Below, piece by piece: positions 17,584 to 25,364 of a stretch of DNA of 64,000 bases. The DNA comes from an uncultured Candidatus Cenarchaeum sp. (GTDB taxonomy: Archaea > Thermoproteota > Nitrososphaeria > Nitrososphaerales > Nitrosopumilaceae): positions 1,534,161 to 1,598,160 of the forward strand of contig OY282369.1 of NCBI GenBank assembly GCA_958295735.1, in the 5' to 3' direction. Positions within the stretch are counted from its first letter, which is position 1, and each line of letters begins with the position of its first letter. Below the pieces are notes generated by a model. That model did no database searches. It worked only from the letters and a program-made list of their open reading frames with translations, and was not told where the DNA came from. A program made the translations under genes and the position numbers.

Positions 17584-18246
17584 ATGGTGGCGGTCACGGC
17601 GGAGGCGGTGCGGGACTCGCTCCGGCAGTGCATGGACCCGGAGGTGCCCATCAACATAGTGGACATGGGCCTCGTGTACGGGATAGACGTGGCCGGCAAC
17701 AACGACGTCAGCATCCGCATGACGATGACCACGCGCGGCTGCCCCCTGCACGACACGCTCGTCTCGGACGTCACGCGGTACGCCAAGAGGGTGCCCGGCG
17801 TGAACGGCGTCAGCGTGGACGTGGTGTGGGATCCCCCGTGGACCATGGACAAGCTCTCCGAGGAGGCCAGGAAGACGCTGAAGAGCATGGGGGGGTCCGG
17901 CGGCGAGGGCCCCGCCCCGGTCAACTACGAGACGGCGATGCCGCAGGGCGTGGGCAAGCTGGTGCGCCAGGAGGACGGCTCCATGGTGCTCGCCAACGAG
18001 CACGACCAGGGCTTCATGGTGAACCAGGCGATCATAGACTTTTGGAAGTCGTGCAACGGCCAGCGCCGGATCACCGATCTGGTGGACGTCTTCGCGCGCC
18101 AGACCGGCATGCAGAGGGGCCAGGTCGAAAAGGAGGTCATGCAGCTGGTGAAGCAGCTGCGCGACGGGGGGCTCTTGGTGGTCCGCGACTCGCCGCCCGC
18201 GGCGGCGGCGGCCCCGCCGCCCCCGGCCGTCGGATCGGGCGCGTGA
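17584..18246 (+). CDS. DUF59/MIP18-family protein fused to a PqqD-like domain
   Basis: 220 aa in two parts. Residues ~1-100 are the MIP18/SufT-type domain (DPEVPINIVDMGLVYGIDV, TTRGCPLHDTL with the conserved Cys, VVWDPPWT). Residues ~120-200 resemble a PqqD-type winged helix (LANEHDQGFMVNQ, RRITDLVDVFARQTG). The tail is Ala/Pro-rich. MIP18 proteins help Fe-S cluster assembly or delivery, so a role in Fe-S maturation is inferred. ATG 17584 follows the A/T- and T-rich stretch 17542-17572, which may also end transcription of the preceding gene. Confidence 0.85.
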   Translation: MVAVTAEAVRDSLRQCMDPEVPINIVDMGLVYGIDVAGNNDVSIRMTMTTRGCPLHDTLVSDVTRYAKRVPGVNGVSVDVVWDPPWTMDKLSEEARKTLKSMGGSGGEGPAPVNYETAMPQGVGKLVRQEDGSMVLANEHDQGFMVNQAIIDFWKSCNGQRRITDLVDVFARQTGMQRGQVEKEVMQLVKQLRDGGLLVVRDSPPAAAAAPPPPAVGSGA

Positions 18247-18267
18247 GCCGGCGCCGGAAGCCGAAAG

Positions 18268-18359
18268 GTGTAGACTTACGTCCGTCGTGATCTGGGCGTG
18301 AGATCGCGGGGTGGCCTGCCGTTGCTAGGCGTGGTTTCGGTTTGGACGTAAGCCTGCGC
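18268..18359 (-). repeat. Miniature inverted-repeat element, family B copy 2
   Basis: 92 bp flanked by a perfect 8-bp direct repeat GCCGAAAG (18260-18267 and 18360-18367). The ends GTGTAGACTTACGTCC and GGACGTAAGCCTGCGC are inverted with a few mismatches. Its reverse complement aligns with copies 1 and 3 over the whole length, including AACCACGCCTAGCAACGGC. Confidence 0.88.
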
Positions 18360-18562
18360 GCCGAAAGCGCGCCGCCGCGCCCGGCAGCGGGGAGGCGCCT
18401 GCCGCCGTCCGCGCTCGCGCGGCCGACGATCCGCCCCGCGCGGGCGATCGTCGGGGCCACGCGGCGGGGCGGAGGCGCCGTTTCCGGCCGGGCGAGGCGG
18501 CCCATTCTCGGCCCCCGGCGCGCCCGCCGCCCGGGATGCCCCGGGACGGCGGCCGCGCGCGG

Positions 18563-19231
18563 TCAAAAGACGTGGCGCGACGAGGCGCCGTCAAAGTCTA
18601 TCACGGCGCCCGAGATGTACGAGACGCCGTTCTCCACTATGCCGCGCACGAGGCCGCCTATCTCCCGCGGATCCCCGAGCCTGCCCGACGGCAGCGTGGC
18701 CGCCAGCGCGGCCGGATCGTCGACGAGCTCCCTGGTGCGGTCGGTGTCGATGGGGCCGGGCGCTATGTTCACGCAGCTCACGCGCCGCGCCGCGTACTCC
18801 CTGCTGAGCACCTTGAAGACGCTGCTGAACGCCGACCTGTACGCGCCCGACACGACCAGCCTGGGATCCGGCTCCTTGACCACGGCGGAGCTTATGAGGA
18901 ACAGGTACCCGCCGTTCCTCACCGTTATGCCGCGCGCCAGGATGCAGAACCCGAGGAACAGCTGGTTGTGGTACTTTTCCCAGTCCGCCCTGGTGACCTC
19001 CTCGAACCGCATGGGGGGCGGCCCGCCTGTGTTGAGCACGAGCACGTCCGTCTCGGGATGCGCCGCGGCGAACCTCTCCACGCCGTCGAGGTCCGACGTG
19101 TCCACGTCCGCGCTGGATGCGGCGGTGACGCTGCAGCCCATGCCGCGGAGCGCCCCGGCGATCGCCGCGCCGATCCCCCGCGAGCCGCCGAGCACCACGG
19201 CCTCGGTCGCGCGGCCCCGCGGGGTGGTCAA
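18563..19231 (-). CDS. Short-chain dehydrogenase/reductase, atypical active site
   Basis: 222 aa Rossmann protein. GGSRGIGAAIAGAL is the cofactor glycine motif, VLNTGGPPP replaces the usual NAG, and NIAPGPIDTDRT is the PG motif. The catalytic segment reads SGAYRSAFSSVFK, so the YxxxK motif has Phe in place of Lys, as in divergent SDR subgroups; activity and substrate are uncertain. The TTG at 19231 overlaps the upstream gene's TGA (TTGA), suggesting coupled translation. Confidence 0.8.
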   Translation of the reverse strand: MTTPRGRATEAVVLGGSRGIGAAIAGALRGMGCSVTAASSADVDTSDLDGVERFAAAHPETDVLVLNTGGPPPMRFEEVTRADWEKYHNQLFLGFCILARGITVRNGGYLFLISSAVVKEPDPRLVVSGAYRSAFSSVFKVLSREYAARRVSCVNIAPGPIDTDRTRELVDDPAALAATLPSGRLGDPREIGGLVRGIVENGVSYISGAVIDFDGASSRHVF

Positions 19232-19479
19232 ACCTCGGTGATCCCCGTCACGGTCCCCGTGACGGAGTCCATGCGGAACACGGCCCTGGCCTCCCCCCGG
19301 CCCGCGTCCCAGCCCAGCGCCACGTACCAGTCGCCGGCATCGCCGTGGTACTTTGTCTCCAGGACCCTCGCCGAGGCCGCGGCGGCGCCGTGCCTCTTGG
19401 CCGCGGCCGAGAGGGCCAGGGAGACGGCGGACTCCTCGGTCTCCAGCCTCCTCTTCATGAGCCCTATCCCGGGAACCAC
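19228..19479 (-). CDS. Small conserved-looking protein, unknown
   Basis: About 83 aa. A helical half (KRRLETEESAVSLALSAAA) is followed by VLETKYHGDAGDWYVALGW and FRMDSVTGTVTGITEV, a beta pattern like PepSY-type modules, though I would not assign it. GTG 19479 is preferred because TATA-like CAATATATG lies ~28 nt upstream; ATG 19458 is also possible, and the ATG at 19503 falls inside the TATA box. It is coupled to the downstream SDR. Confidence 0.6.
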   Translation of the reverse strand: MVPGIGLMKRRLETEESAVSLALSAAAKRHGAAAASARVLETKYHGDAGDWYVALGWDAGRGEARAVFRMDSVTGTVTGITEV

Positions 19480-19652
19480 GCGCCGGCGCGCGCCGCGCGG
19501 CATATATTGATTTGGCGCGGCCGCGACGGCCGCGCCGAAGGGCCCGGAGGGCTTCGATCCCCCGGCCTGGCGGTCCGAAGCCGCCCGCACTGTCCGGACT
19601 GTGCAACGGGCCCGCGGGCAGGGTTTTAAAGCGGCGCAAATAATGCCTTGCG

Positions 19653-20861
19653 ATGCGGGTATCTGGGAGGGTGGCCGGCGTCGAGTACGCCATACGGGAC
19701 GTGGTGTCGGCCGCCGGGGAGCTGGAGGCCGCGGGGAGGAGCATAGACTACCTGAACATAGGCGATCCCGTCCAGTTCGGGTTCCAGCCGCCCCGCAACG
19801 TCAGGGAGGCGCTGGTGCGCGCGGTCCGGGAGGGCCAGAACTTCTACGCGGCCTCCGAGGGGCTGCCGGAGCTGCGCGAGGCCATAGCCGCCAAGGAGAG
19901 CGCCAAGGGGCTTCCCGCGTCCGGGGAGGACGTGCTGGTGACCAACGGCGTCTCCGAGGCGCTGGACATGGTGATCGCGTCCGTCGCGGAGGAGGGCGAC
20001 GAGGTGCTGCTCCAGGGCCCGTACTACCCGCCGTACGCCTCGTACGCGCGGCTCCACGGCGCCGTCCCCGTCGAGTTCGCCACGGATCCCGCCACCGGCG
20101 AGCCCGACGTGGACGACCTCCGCTCCAAGATAACGCCGCGGACCGTCGCCGTCTGCCTGATCAGCCCCGGCAACCCGACCGGCGCGGTCCTCTCCGCCTC
20201 CTCGATGCGGCGCGTCCTCGACGCCGCGGCCGAGCACGGCCTGTACGTCGTGTGCGACGAGATATACGACCGCATAACGTTCGAGGGGCGGTTCGAGGGG
20301 GTGGGCGCCGCCGCCTCGCCCGACTCGCCGGTCGTCCTGCTCAACGGCTTCTCGAAATCGCACCTCATGTCGGGCTGGCGCGCCGGGTACGTCTGCCTCA
20401 ACGGGGGCTGCGCCGCGCTGGACGGGCTGCGCGAGCATCTCCCGAAGCTCGCCCGCGTCCGCATATCGACCAGCCTGCCGGTCCAGCACGCGGCGCTCGA
20501 GTCGCTGAGGGGGCCGCAGGGGTACGTCGCCGCGTTCGTCTCGGAGATCAGGAAGAGGCGCGACCTCGTGGCGCGCCGGCTGGAGGGCATCCCCGGCGTG
20601 TCGTGCACGGTGCCGCGGGGCGCGTTCTACGCGTTCCCGCGCATAGACGACGCGGGGATCCGGGCGCGGTTCCGCTCGGACAGGGACTTTGTGCTCGGGC
20701 TCCTCCGCGAGAAGGGCGTCCTCGCGGTGCACGGATCGGGGTTCGGCGCGCGGTACGGCTCGTGGCACGTCCGCCTGGTCTTCCTCCCGGGCGAGGATGT
20801 CCTCGGGCGCGCCATGGACGGGCTGGAGGACTTTGTCCGCGAGGCCTCGCGCGCCCGCTAG
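19653..20861 (+). CDS. Class I/II PLP aminotransferase (aspartate/alanine type)
   Basis: 402 aa fold type I enzyme. Visible are YLNIGDPVQFGFQPP, NFYAASEGLPELREAIA, SPGNPTGAVLS, VCDEIYDRITFEG, the PLP-lysine motif NGFSKSHLMSGWRAGY, and a C-terminal VRLVFL with the substrate-carboxylate Arg. Motifs fit the AspC/AlaT group; the amino donor cannot be set. ATG 19653 is ~25 nt after TTTTAAAG. Confidence 0.9.
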   Translation: MRVSGRVAGVEYAIRDVVSAAGELEAAGRSIDYLNIGDPVQFGFQPPRNVREALVRAVREGQNFYAASEGLPELREAIAAKESAKGLPASGEDVLVTNGVSEALDMVIASVAEEGDEVLLQGPYYPPYASYARLHGAVPVEFATDPATGEPDVDDLRSKITPRTVAVCLISPGNPTGAVLSASSMRRVLDAAAEHGLYVVCDEIYDRITFEGRFEGVGAAASPDSPVVLLNGFSKSHLMSGWRAGYVCLNGGCAALDGLREHLPKLARVRISTSLPVQHAALESLRGPQGYVAAFVSEIRKRRDLVARRLEGIPGVSCTVPRGAFYAFPRIDDAGIRARFRSDRDFVLGLLREKGVLAVHGSGFGARYGSWHVRLVFLPGEDVLGRAMDGLEDFVREASRAR

Positions 20862-20882
20862 CCGCGGGCCCGCCCCGCGGCG

Positions 20883-21329
20883 TCAGTACCGCCACCGGGC
20901 GTACAGCCGCGGCTCGGGCGTGATCTCCACCACGCAGTCCGTCTCGGCGAGCAGCTCCGCGGCCGCCGGCTCCTCCAGGGATCCGTAGTAGCGCAGCAGT
21001 ATGCGCGAGGCCAGGTCCCTGACGCGCCCCGGCTCCGTTATGAGCGCGGCCGCGCCGGCGCCGCTGACGCCCTCTATGTCCGGCGAGGCCTCGCCCACGT
21101 CGACGCAAAAGGCGGCCCTGGCCCCCTCCCGCCGCAGGTTGCGGGCCTTTTTCGTGCGGGAGCCCGTCCCCACGTACACCTTTCCGCCCTCGTACATGTA
21201 CCAGACCGGCGCCACGTGGGGCTCGCCGCCGGGGCCGACGGTGGCCAGCCTGAGCATCTTGCACCGCCCGAGGAACCCCTCGCGCCAGGCCGCCCCGCCC
21301 GCGGGGTCAGCCGCGCCGCCTGATGTCAC
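20883..21329 (-). CDS. Pyridoxamine 5'-phosphate oxidase-fold flavoprotein
   Basis: 148 aa split-barrel protein: MLRLATVGPGGEPHVAPVWY is the typical first strand pair, followed by VYVGTGSRTKKARNLRR and AAFCVDVGE. This pattern occurs in PPOX proteins binding FMN, F420 or haem; which cofactor is unclear. The 5' end overlaps the small membrane gene by 23 bp, so the two are probably co-transcribed. Confidence 0.82.
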   Translation of the reverse strand: MTSGGAADPAGGAAWREGFLGRCKMLRLATVGPGGEPHVAPVWYMYEGGKVYVGTGSRTKKARNLRREGARAAFCVDVGEASPDIEGVSGAGAAALITEPGRVRDLASRILLRYYGSLEEPAAAELLAETDCVVEITPEPRLYARWRY

Positions 21330-21576
21330 CGCCCCTTCCCTCCTCCCCGCTCCTGAGCCCGATCGCCAGCAGGATGCAGCCGAACGCGATCATCCCCGCC
21401 GAGACCTTCTCGTTCGTGAACTCCGGGCTGACCAGGAACTCGGCCACAAAGTCGGGCGTCCACAGCACGAGCTGCCTGGCCATCACTATGGACGCGGACA
21501 CTATGAACAGCACGCCCATGGCCGTGTACCAGTTCCTCCCCCGCCGCGTGCGGCCGGCGCCGAGCCCGGGGCCCAC
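21307..21576 (-). CDS. Small membrane protein with two transmembrane helices
   Basis: 89 aa. Two hydrophobic segments (AMGVLFIVSASIVMA and AGMIAFGCILLAIGL) are separated by a ~20-residue loop, FVAEFLVSPEFTNEK, with basic residues before the first. The family is not recognised. It is 32 bp downstream of the F420-type reductase and overlaps the PPOX gene. Confidence 0.65.
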   Translation of the reverse strand: MGPGLGAGRTRRGRNWYTAMGVLFIVSASIVMARQLVLWTPDFVAEFLVSPEFTNEKVSAGMIAFGCILLAIGLRSGEEGRGGDIRRRG

Positions 21577-21608
21577 GCCTCACGCCACCGCCGCCAAAGC
21601 CGCCCATC

Positions 21609-22292
21609 CTAGACGATCTTTATCCCCGGGTTCCTGATGCCGTTCCTCGACATGGCGTTGAGGAGCAGCGGCGTGGCGATCTCCGCCATGTACGACAGGG
21701 AGCCGGGCCCGAGGCGCACGGGCCGGAGCCCCTCTATCTGCCTCACGAGATCGCACACCGCCTCGACGGCCTCCCTGCCGTCGCCGCAGACGAAGATGTC
21801 GCAGTCCAGGCTCCTCGACGGGTCGGCGAGCTTTTTCTCCGATATGACGTGGAACGCCGAGACCACCATGCTCCTGTCCCTGGCGTGGGCGGCCACTATG
21901 TCGTACGAGGAGGGCCTGCCGTCCTTCACGGGGATGAACTCAAAGCCCGCCTCGGTCCTCACCATGGGGACTATGGGGGACACCACGATGCAGTCCGGCC
22001 GCGCGGCCGGCAGGAGCTCCGCGCAGGCGGCCTCGGCGCCCTCGTACGGCACGGACAGCACCAGGACGTCGCTCCCGGCGGCCACCGACCGGTTGTCGGC
22101 CCCCGAGATGCTGCCCCGCACCGCCTCCGCGCCGTACGCCTCGGCCGCCGCCTTTGCGTACGCGGCCGCCGCCTCGGCCGCCCTGCCGCCGTCGCGCGAC
22201 CCCACGAGTATGTCGTTCTTCCTGCACCACCGCAGGGCGAACCCGCGGCCCATCCCGCCGGTGCCCCCTATTATGCCGATCGTCCTGCCCAC
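21609..22292 (-). CDS. F420-dependent NADP reductase-like protein
   Basis: 227 aa. The N-terminal RTIGIIGGTGGMGRGFALRW dinucleotide motif and LVGSRDGGRA, plus VLVLSVPYEGA and VVSAFHVISEKKLAD, match the NpdG/Fno group that moves hydride between F420H2 and NADP. GTG 22292 fits the TATA-like ATAATAATAAGA ~25 nt upstream, shared back to back with the gene at 22344. The PPOX protein downstream may also use F420. Confidence 0.82.
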   Translation of the reverse strand: MGRTIGIIGGTGGMGRGFALRWCRKNDILVGSRDGGRAAEAAAAYAKAAAEAYGAEAVRGSISGADNRSVAAGSDVLVLSVPYEGAEAACAELLPAARPDCIVVSPIVPMVRTEAGFEFIPVKDGRPSSYDIVAAHARDRSMVVSAFHVISEKKLADPSRSLDCDIFVCGDGREAVEAVCDLVRQIEGLRPVRLGPGSLSYMAEIATPLLLNAMSRNGIRNPGIKIV

Positions 22293-22307
22293 GGCCGGGG
22301 CCCCGAC

Positions 22308-22325
22308 AATCTTATTATTATCTCT
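22308..22325. promoter_or_regulatory. Divergent promoter region
   Basis: A single A/T-rich patch, ATCTTATTATTATCTCTA, is the only promoter-like sequence in the 51-bp gap between the F420-type reductase (minus) and the phosphomutase-like gene (plus). It gives ~25-30 nt spacing to both start codons. Confidence 0.6.
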
Positions 22326-22343
22326 ACTTGGGGCCCGGCCCGG

Positions 22344-23018
22344 ATGGGCCTGATAGTCTTTCTGAGGCACGGCCAGGCCAGAAACAACACCGAGAGGATC
22401 CTGGCCGGCAGGTCCCCGGGGGTGCGCCTCACCGAGGAGGGCGTGGAGCAGTCCAAGGCGGCGGCCGCGATGGCCGCCGGCATGGGCATATCGCGCATAT
22501 ACACGAGCCCGATGGAGCGGGCCGTCCAGACCGCGGGGATCGTCTCGGAGGCCATGGACGGGGGCGCCTCCGCCCCCGCCGTGCCGGACGATCGCCTCAT
22601 AGAGCTGGACATGGGAAAGTTCACCGGCATGGGGTACGACGACGTGCTCTCGCGGCACGGCAACGTCTTCCTGAAGTTCTACTCGGGCGACCTGGAGCTG
22701 GCCCACAACGGGGTGGAGACCTTCGGCATGGTGAAGAGGCGCGTGATGGGCATGGTGGAGGAGGTGGGGCGCGAGCACCCGGGCGAGAACGTCCTGCTGG
22801 TGACCCACATGGATCCCATAAAGGCGGCGCTCTCCGAGGCGGTGGATCCGGATCCGCGGTTCCTCTTGGAGCTGGTGGTGGCGAACGCCTCGCTCACGGT
22901 CTTCGACTGGGACGGCGGCGGCAACGGGAAGGGGGACGGCGCGCGCGGGGGCCGCGGGCCGCTCTTCCTCCGCGCGCTGAACGTCATGGATCCGTCGCGG
23001 CTCTCGCGGGCCTGGTAG
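22344..23018 (+). CDS. Histidine phosphatase / phosphoglycerate mutase-like protein
   Basis: 224 aa. IVFLRHGQARNN has the catalytic His, YTSPMERAVQTA the second Arg, DMGKFTGMGYDD the Glu/Asp region and LLVTHMDPIKA the second His. This is the dPGM/broad phosphatase branch; true mutase activity cannot be distinguished from phosphatase. ATG 22344 is ~30 nt after the TATA patch. It is followed by the cytochrome oxidase cluster, which has its own promoter. Confidence 0.85.
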   Translation: MGLIVFLRHGQARNNTERILAGRSPGVRLTEEGVEQSKAAAAMAAGMGISRIYTSPMERAVQTAGIVSEAMDGGASAPAVPDDRLIELDMGKFTGMGYDDVLSRHGNVFLKFYSGDLELAHNGVETFGMVKRRVMGMVEEVGREHPGENVLLVTHMDPIKAALSEAVDPDPRFLLELVVANASLTVFDWDGGGNGKGDGARGGRGPLFLRALNVMDPSRLSRAW

Positions 23019-23051
23019 GCGGGCCGAAAATCCGCCCGGCTACCTCCAAAC

Positions 23052-23061
23052 CCTTAAATAG
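23052..23061 (+). promoter_or_regulatory. Promoter of the cytochrome oxidase cluster
   Basis: CCTTAAATAG, ~30 nt upstream of the first oxidase ATG at 23090, in a gap after the phosphomutase-like gene. It probably drives all genes through ctaA, since later gaps are short and without TATA-like patches. Confidence 0.6.
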
Positions 23062-23089
23062 AATTTTCAGGCGAGCGGATCCGCTCGGC

Positions 23090-23353
23090 ATGAGGGGAAT
23101 CACTGCGCTGCTTGTGGCGGTCCTGGTTGCCGTGCCGCCGGCAACGGCCATGCAGGCGCACGCCGCGGGGGACGAGCCGGGCGAGTACCTGGACCGCAGG
23201 GTGGAGATATGGAACCTGTTCTTCCGGCTCATGGTGGTGGCGTTCACCATAGGGGCGATCGTGTCCGGGACCATGGTCTGGCAGGTGTGGCGGTTCCGCG
23301 AGTCCAACCCCAACGCAAAGCCCACCCCGTACGAGGAAAAGGGTGAATGGTAG
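23090..23353 (+). CDS. N-terminal membrane part of oxidase subunit II, separate ORF
   Basis: 87 aa: a signal-like N-terminus (ITALLVAVLVAVPPATAMQA) followed by one transmembrane helix (LMVVAFTIGAIVSGTMVWQV) and an acidic/basic tail ending GEW. It resembles the leader and first helix of cytochrome c oxidase subunit II. A TAG then occurs in frame and the CuA-bearing ORF follows at once in the same frame from TTG 23354, with no gap. Its partner gene makes the function clear, but whether the pair is translated as two proteins is not. Confidence 0.8.
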   Translation: MRGITALLVAVLVAVPPATAMQAHAAGDEPGEYLDRRVEIWNLFFRLMVVAFTIGAIVSGTMVWQVWRFRESNPNAKPTPYEEKGEW

Positions 23354-23785
23354 TTGGGAGGTCACTCGAACTGGCCGGAATGGGTGTACATCGGGGTGGT
23401 GGTGGCCCTCTTGGTGTGGGTGGGCGCCGAGGCCTGGAACGTGGAGAGGCTGGTGGAGCACGTCCCCGAGGACGCCGAGGTCATACGGGTGACCGGCCAG
23501 CAGTGGTTCTGGACGTTCGAGCACGAGGACGGCACCACCGAGGTGGGCGAGCTGCACGTGGAGGCCGGAAAGGCGTACAAGTTCGAGATAGTGTCCACGG
23601 ACGTGATACACTCGTTCAACATACACGACTACGTGGTCCTGATGGACGCCGTGCCGGGCCGCGTCAACACGGTGTGGTTCGCCCCGACCGAGGCCGGCGA
23701 GCACGACATACAGTGCAGGGAGTACTGCGGGCTCATACACTACAACATGCGGGCGACGCTGTACGTGGAGGAGCCGGCGGCATGA
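23354..23785 (+). CDS. coxB: Cytochrome c oxidase subunit II, CuA domain
   Basis: 143 aa. One transmembrane helix (YIGVVVALLVWVG) is followed by the cupredoxin domain: VTGQQWFWTFEHEDG aromatic patch, SFNIHDYVV with the first CuA His, and CREYCGLIHYNM with both Cys, the second His and the Met. All CuA ligands are therefore present. It lacks the first helix, encoded by the ORF directly upstream in the same frame. TTG 23354 is the codon immediately after that ORF's TAG. Confidence 0.93.
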   Translation: MGGHSNWPEWVYIGVVVALLVWVGAEAWNVERLVEHVPEDAEVIRVTGQQWFWTFEHEDGTTEVGELHVEAGKAYKFEIVSTDVIHSFNIHDYVVLMDAVPGRVNTVWFAPTEAGEHDIQCREYCGLIHYNMRATLYVEEPAA

Positions 23786-23831
23786 TGCCGCGAGCGGCGC
23801 CGGCCGGGCGGGGAGCCGGAGGGGGAGCGCA

Positions 23832-25358
23832 ATGACGCTGGAGATGCAGAGGCCGCGCCCCGTCTGGCAGATAATGTTCTCGACCCACCACACCGACGTG
23901 GGCCTCCTGTACCTGATAACCTCGCTGGCCTTCCTGTTCCTGGGCGGGGCCCTGGCCCTGGCCATACGCGTGGAGCTGTTCCTGCCGGGATCCCAGTTCA
24001 TAGCGGACTCGATGACCTTCAACCGCATATTCACCGTGCACGGGACCACGCTGATATTCCTGTTCATACTCCCGTTCGCCTCGGCCGTGGGCAACTACTT
24101 CGTGCCGATAATGGTGAGGTACAAGGACATGGCGTACCCCAAGCTCAACGCCATCGCCTTCTGGATGATCCCGCCCTCCGGCGCCCTCATCTGGCTCGGC
24201 TTCGCCGACTTTACTTGGTACGCGACCCCGCCCTACTCGATAATCAGCGCCCCGGGCCCGGCCGCCGACATGTGGATCTTCGGCCTCAAGATACTCGGGA
24301 TATCCTCCGTCCTGGGGGCGATCAACTTCGTGGTGACCATAATGAAGTGCAAGCACCCGGACATGTCCCTGGGCCAGGTCCCGCTGCTCGCCTGGTCGTT
24401 CCTGTCGTCCTCCCTGATAATACTGGTGGCCATACCCACGTTCGCGGCCGCCCTGCTGATGCTCCTCACCGACAGGCTGGGCGTCTCGGGGTTCTTCAAC
24501 CCGGCCATGGGCGGCGACCCCATCGCGTACGCCCACCTGTTCTGGTTCACGTTCCACCCCGAGGTGTACGTGCTGGTGATACCGGCCATCGGCATGATGT
24601 ACGAGATCATACCGCGCTTCTCGCGCAAGCCGATATTCAGCTACAACTCGGGGGTCTTCGCCTTCGTGCTGCTCGCCATAGTGGGGTTCTCGTCGTGGGC
24701 CCACCACATGTACGCGACCGGCATGTCGTTCACGGAAAAGACGGTGTTCATGGTCGGGACGCTGGCGGCGGTCCCGGCATCGGCCATGCACGTCTTCAAC
24801 TTCCTGGCCACCATGTGGAACGGCCGCATACGGTTCGCCACCCCCATGATGTGGTCGGTCGGCGGGATAGCGCTGTTCTTCTCGGCCGGCGCCGGCGGGG
24901 TGGTGAACGCGGCCATGCCGCTTGACTTTACCACGCACGACACCTACTGGGTGGTCGGCCACTTCCACCTGTTCGTGATGGGCACCATCGCGTTCGGCTC
25001 GATAGGCTACCTCTACTACATGTTCCCGTACGTGACCGGCCGCATGTACCACGAAAAGATGGGGCAGGCCCACTTTGTAATGTCGTTCATAGGGGCCGTC
25101 CTGGTGTTCTACACGCAGCACGTGCTGGGCCTGTACGGGATGCCGCGCCGCGTGTACGACTACCCGGCCATCCCGGAGTGGATAGCCATGAACCAGATCG
25201 CCACGGTGGGCGCGATGCTGATAGGCGTGAGCATGGTGCTGTTCCTGGCCAACATGATCCACTCGTCCGCGAAGGGCCGCCCCGCGGGCATGGACGATCC
25301 GTGGAAGCTCGGGGGCAAATACTATTATCCGTACCAGAACAAGAACCCGCAGCACTAG
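23832..25358 (+). CDS. coxA: Cytochrome c oxidase subunit I
   Basis: 508 aa, ~12 transmembrane helices, haem-copper catalytic subunit reducing O2. FTVHGTTLIFLF has the low-spin haem His, FHPEVYVLVIPA the CuB His and the cross-linked Tyr, SWAHHMYATG the two other CuB His, and VVGHFHLFVMG the haem ligands. The HPEVY motif is the A-type pattern. In ammonia oxidisers this is complex IV, fed by copper proteins, in keeping with the multi-cupredoxin gene directly downstream. No subunit III gene is seen nearby. Confidence 0.97.
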   Translation: MTLEMQRPRPVWQIMFSTHHTDVGLLYLITSLAFLFLGGALALAIRVELFLPGSQFIADSMTFNRIFTVHGTTLIFLFILPFASAVGNYFVPIMVRYKDMAYPKLNAIAFWMIPPSGALIWLGFADFTWYATPPYSIISAPGPAADMWIFGLKILGISSVLGAINFVVTIMKCKHPDMSLGQVPLLAWSFLSSSLIILVAIPTFAAALLMLLTDRLGVSGFFNPAMGGDPIAYAHLFWFTFHPEVYVLVIPAIGMMYEIIPRFSRKPIFSYNSGVFAFVLLAIVGFSSWAHHMYATGMSFTEKTVFMVGTLAAVPASAMHVFNFLATMWNGRIRFATPMMWSVGGIALFFSAGAGGVVNAAMPLDFTTHDTYWVVGHFHLFVMGTIAFGSIGYLYYMFPYVTGRMYHEKMGQAHFVMSFIGAVLVFYTQHVLGLYGMPRRVYDYPAIPEWIAMNQIATVGAMLIGVSMVLFLANMIHSSAKGRPAGMDDPWKLGGKYYYPYQNKNPQH

Positions 25359-25364
25359 GGGGAG

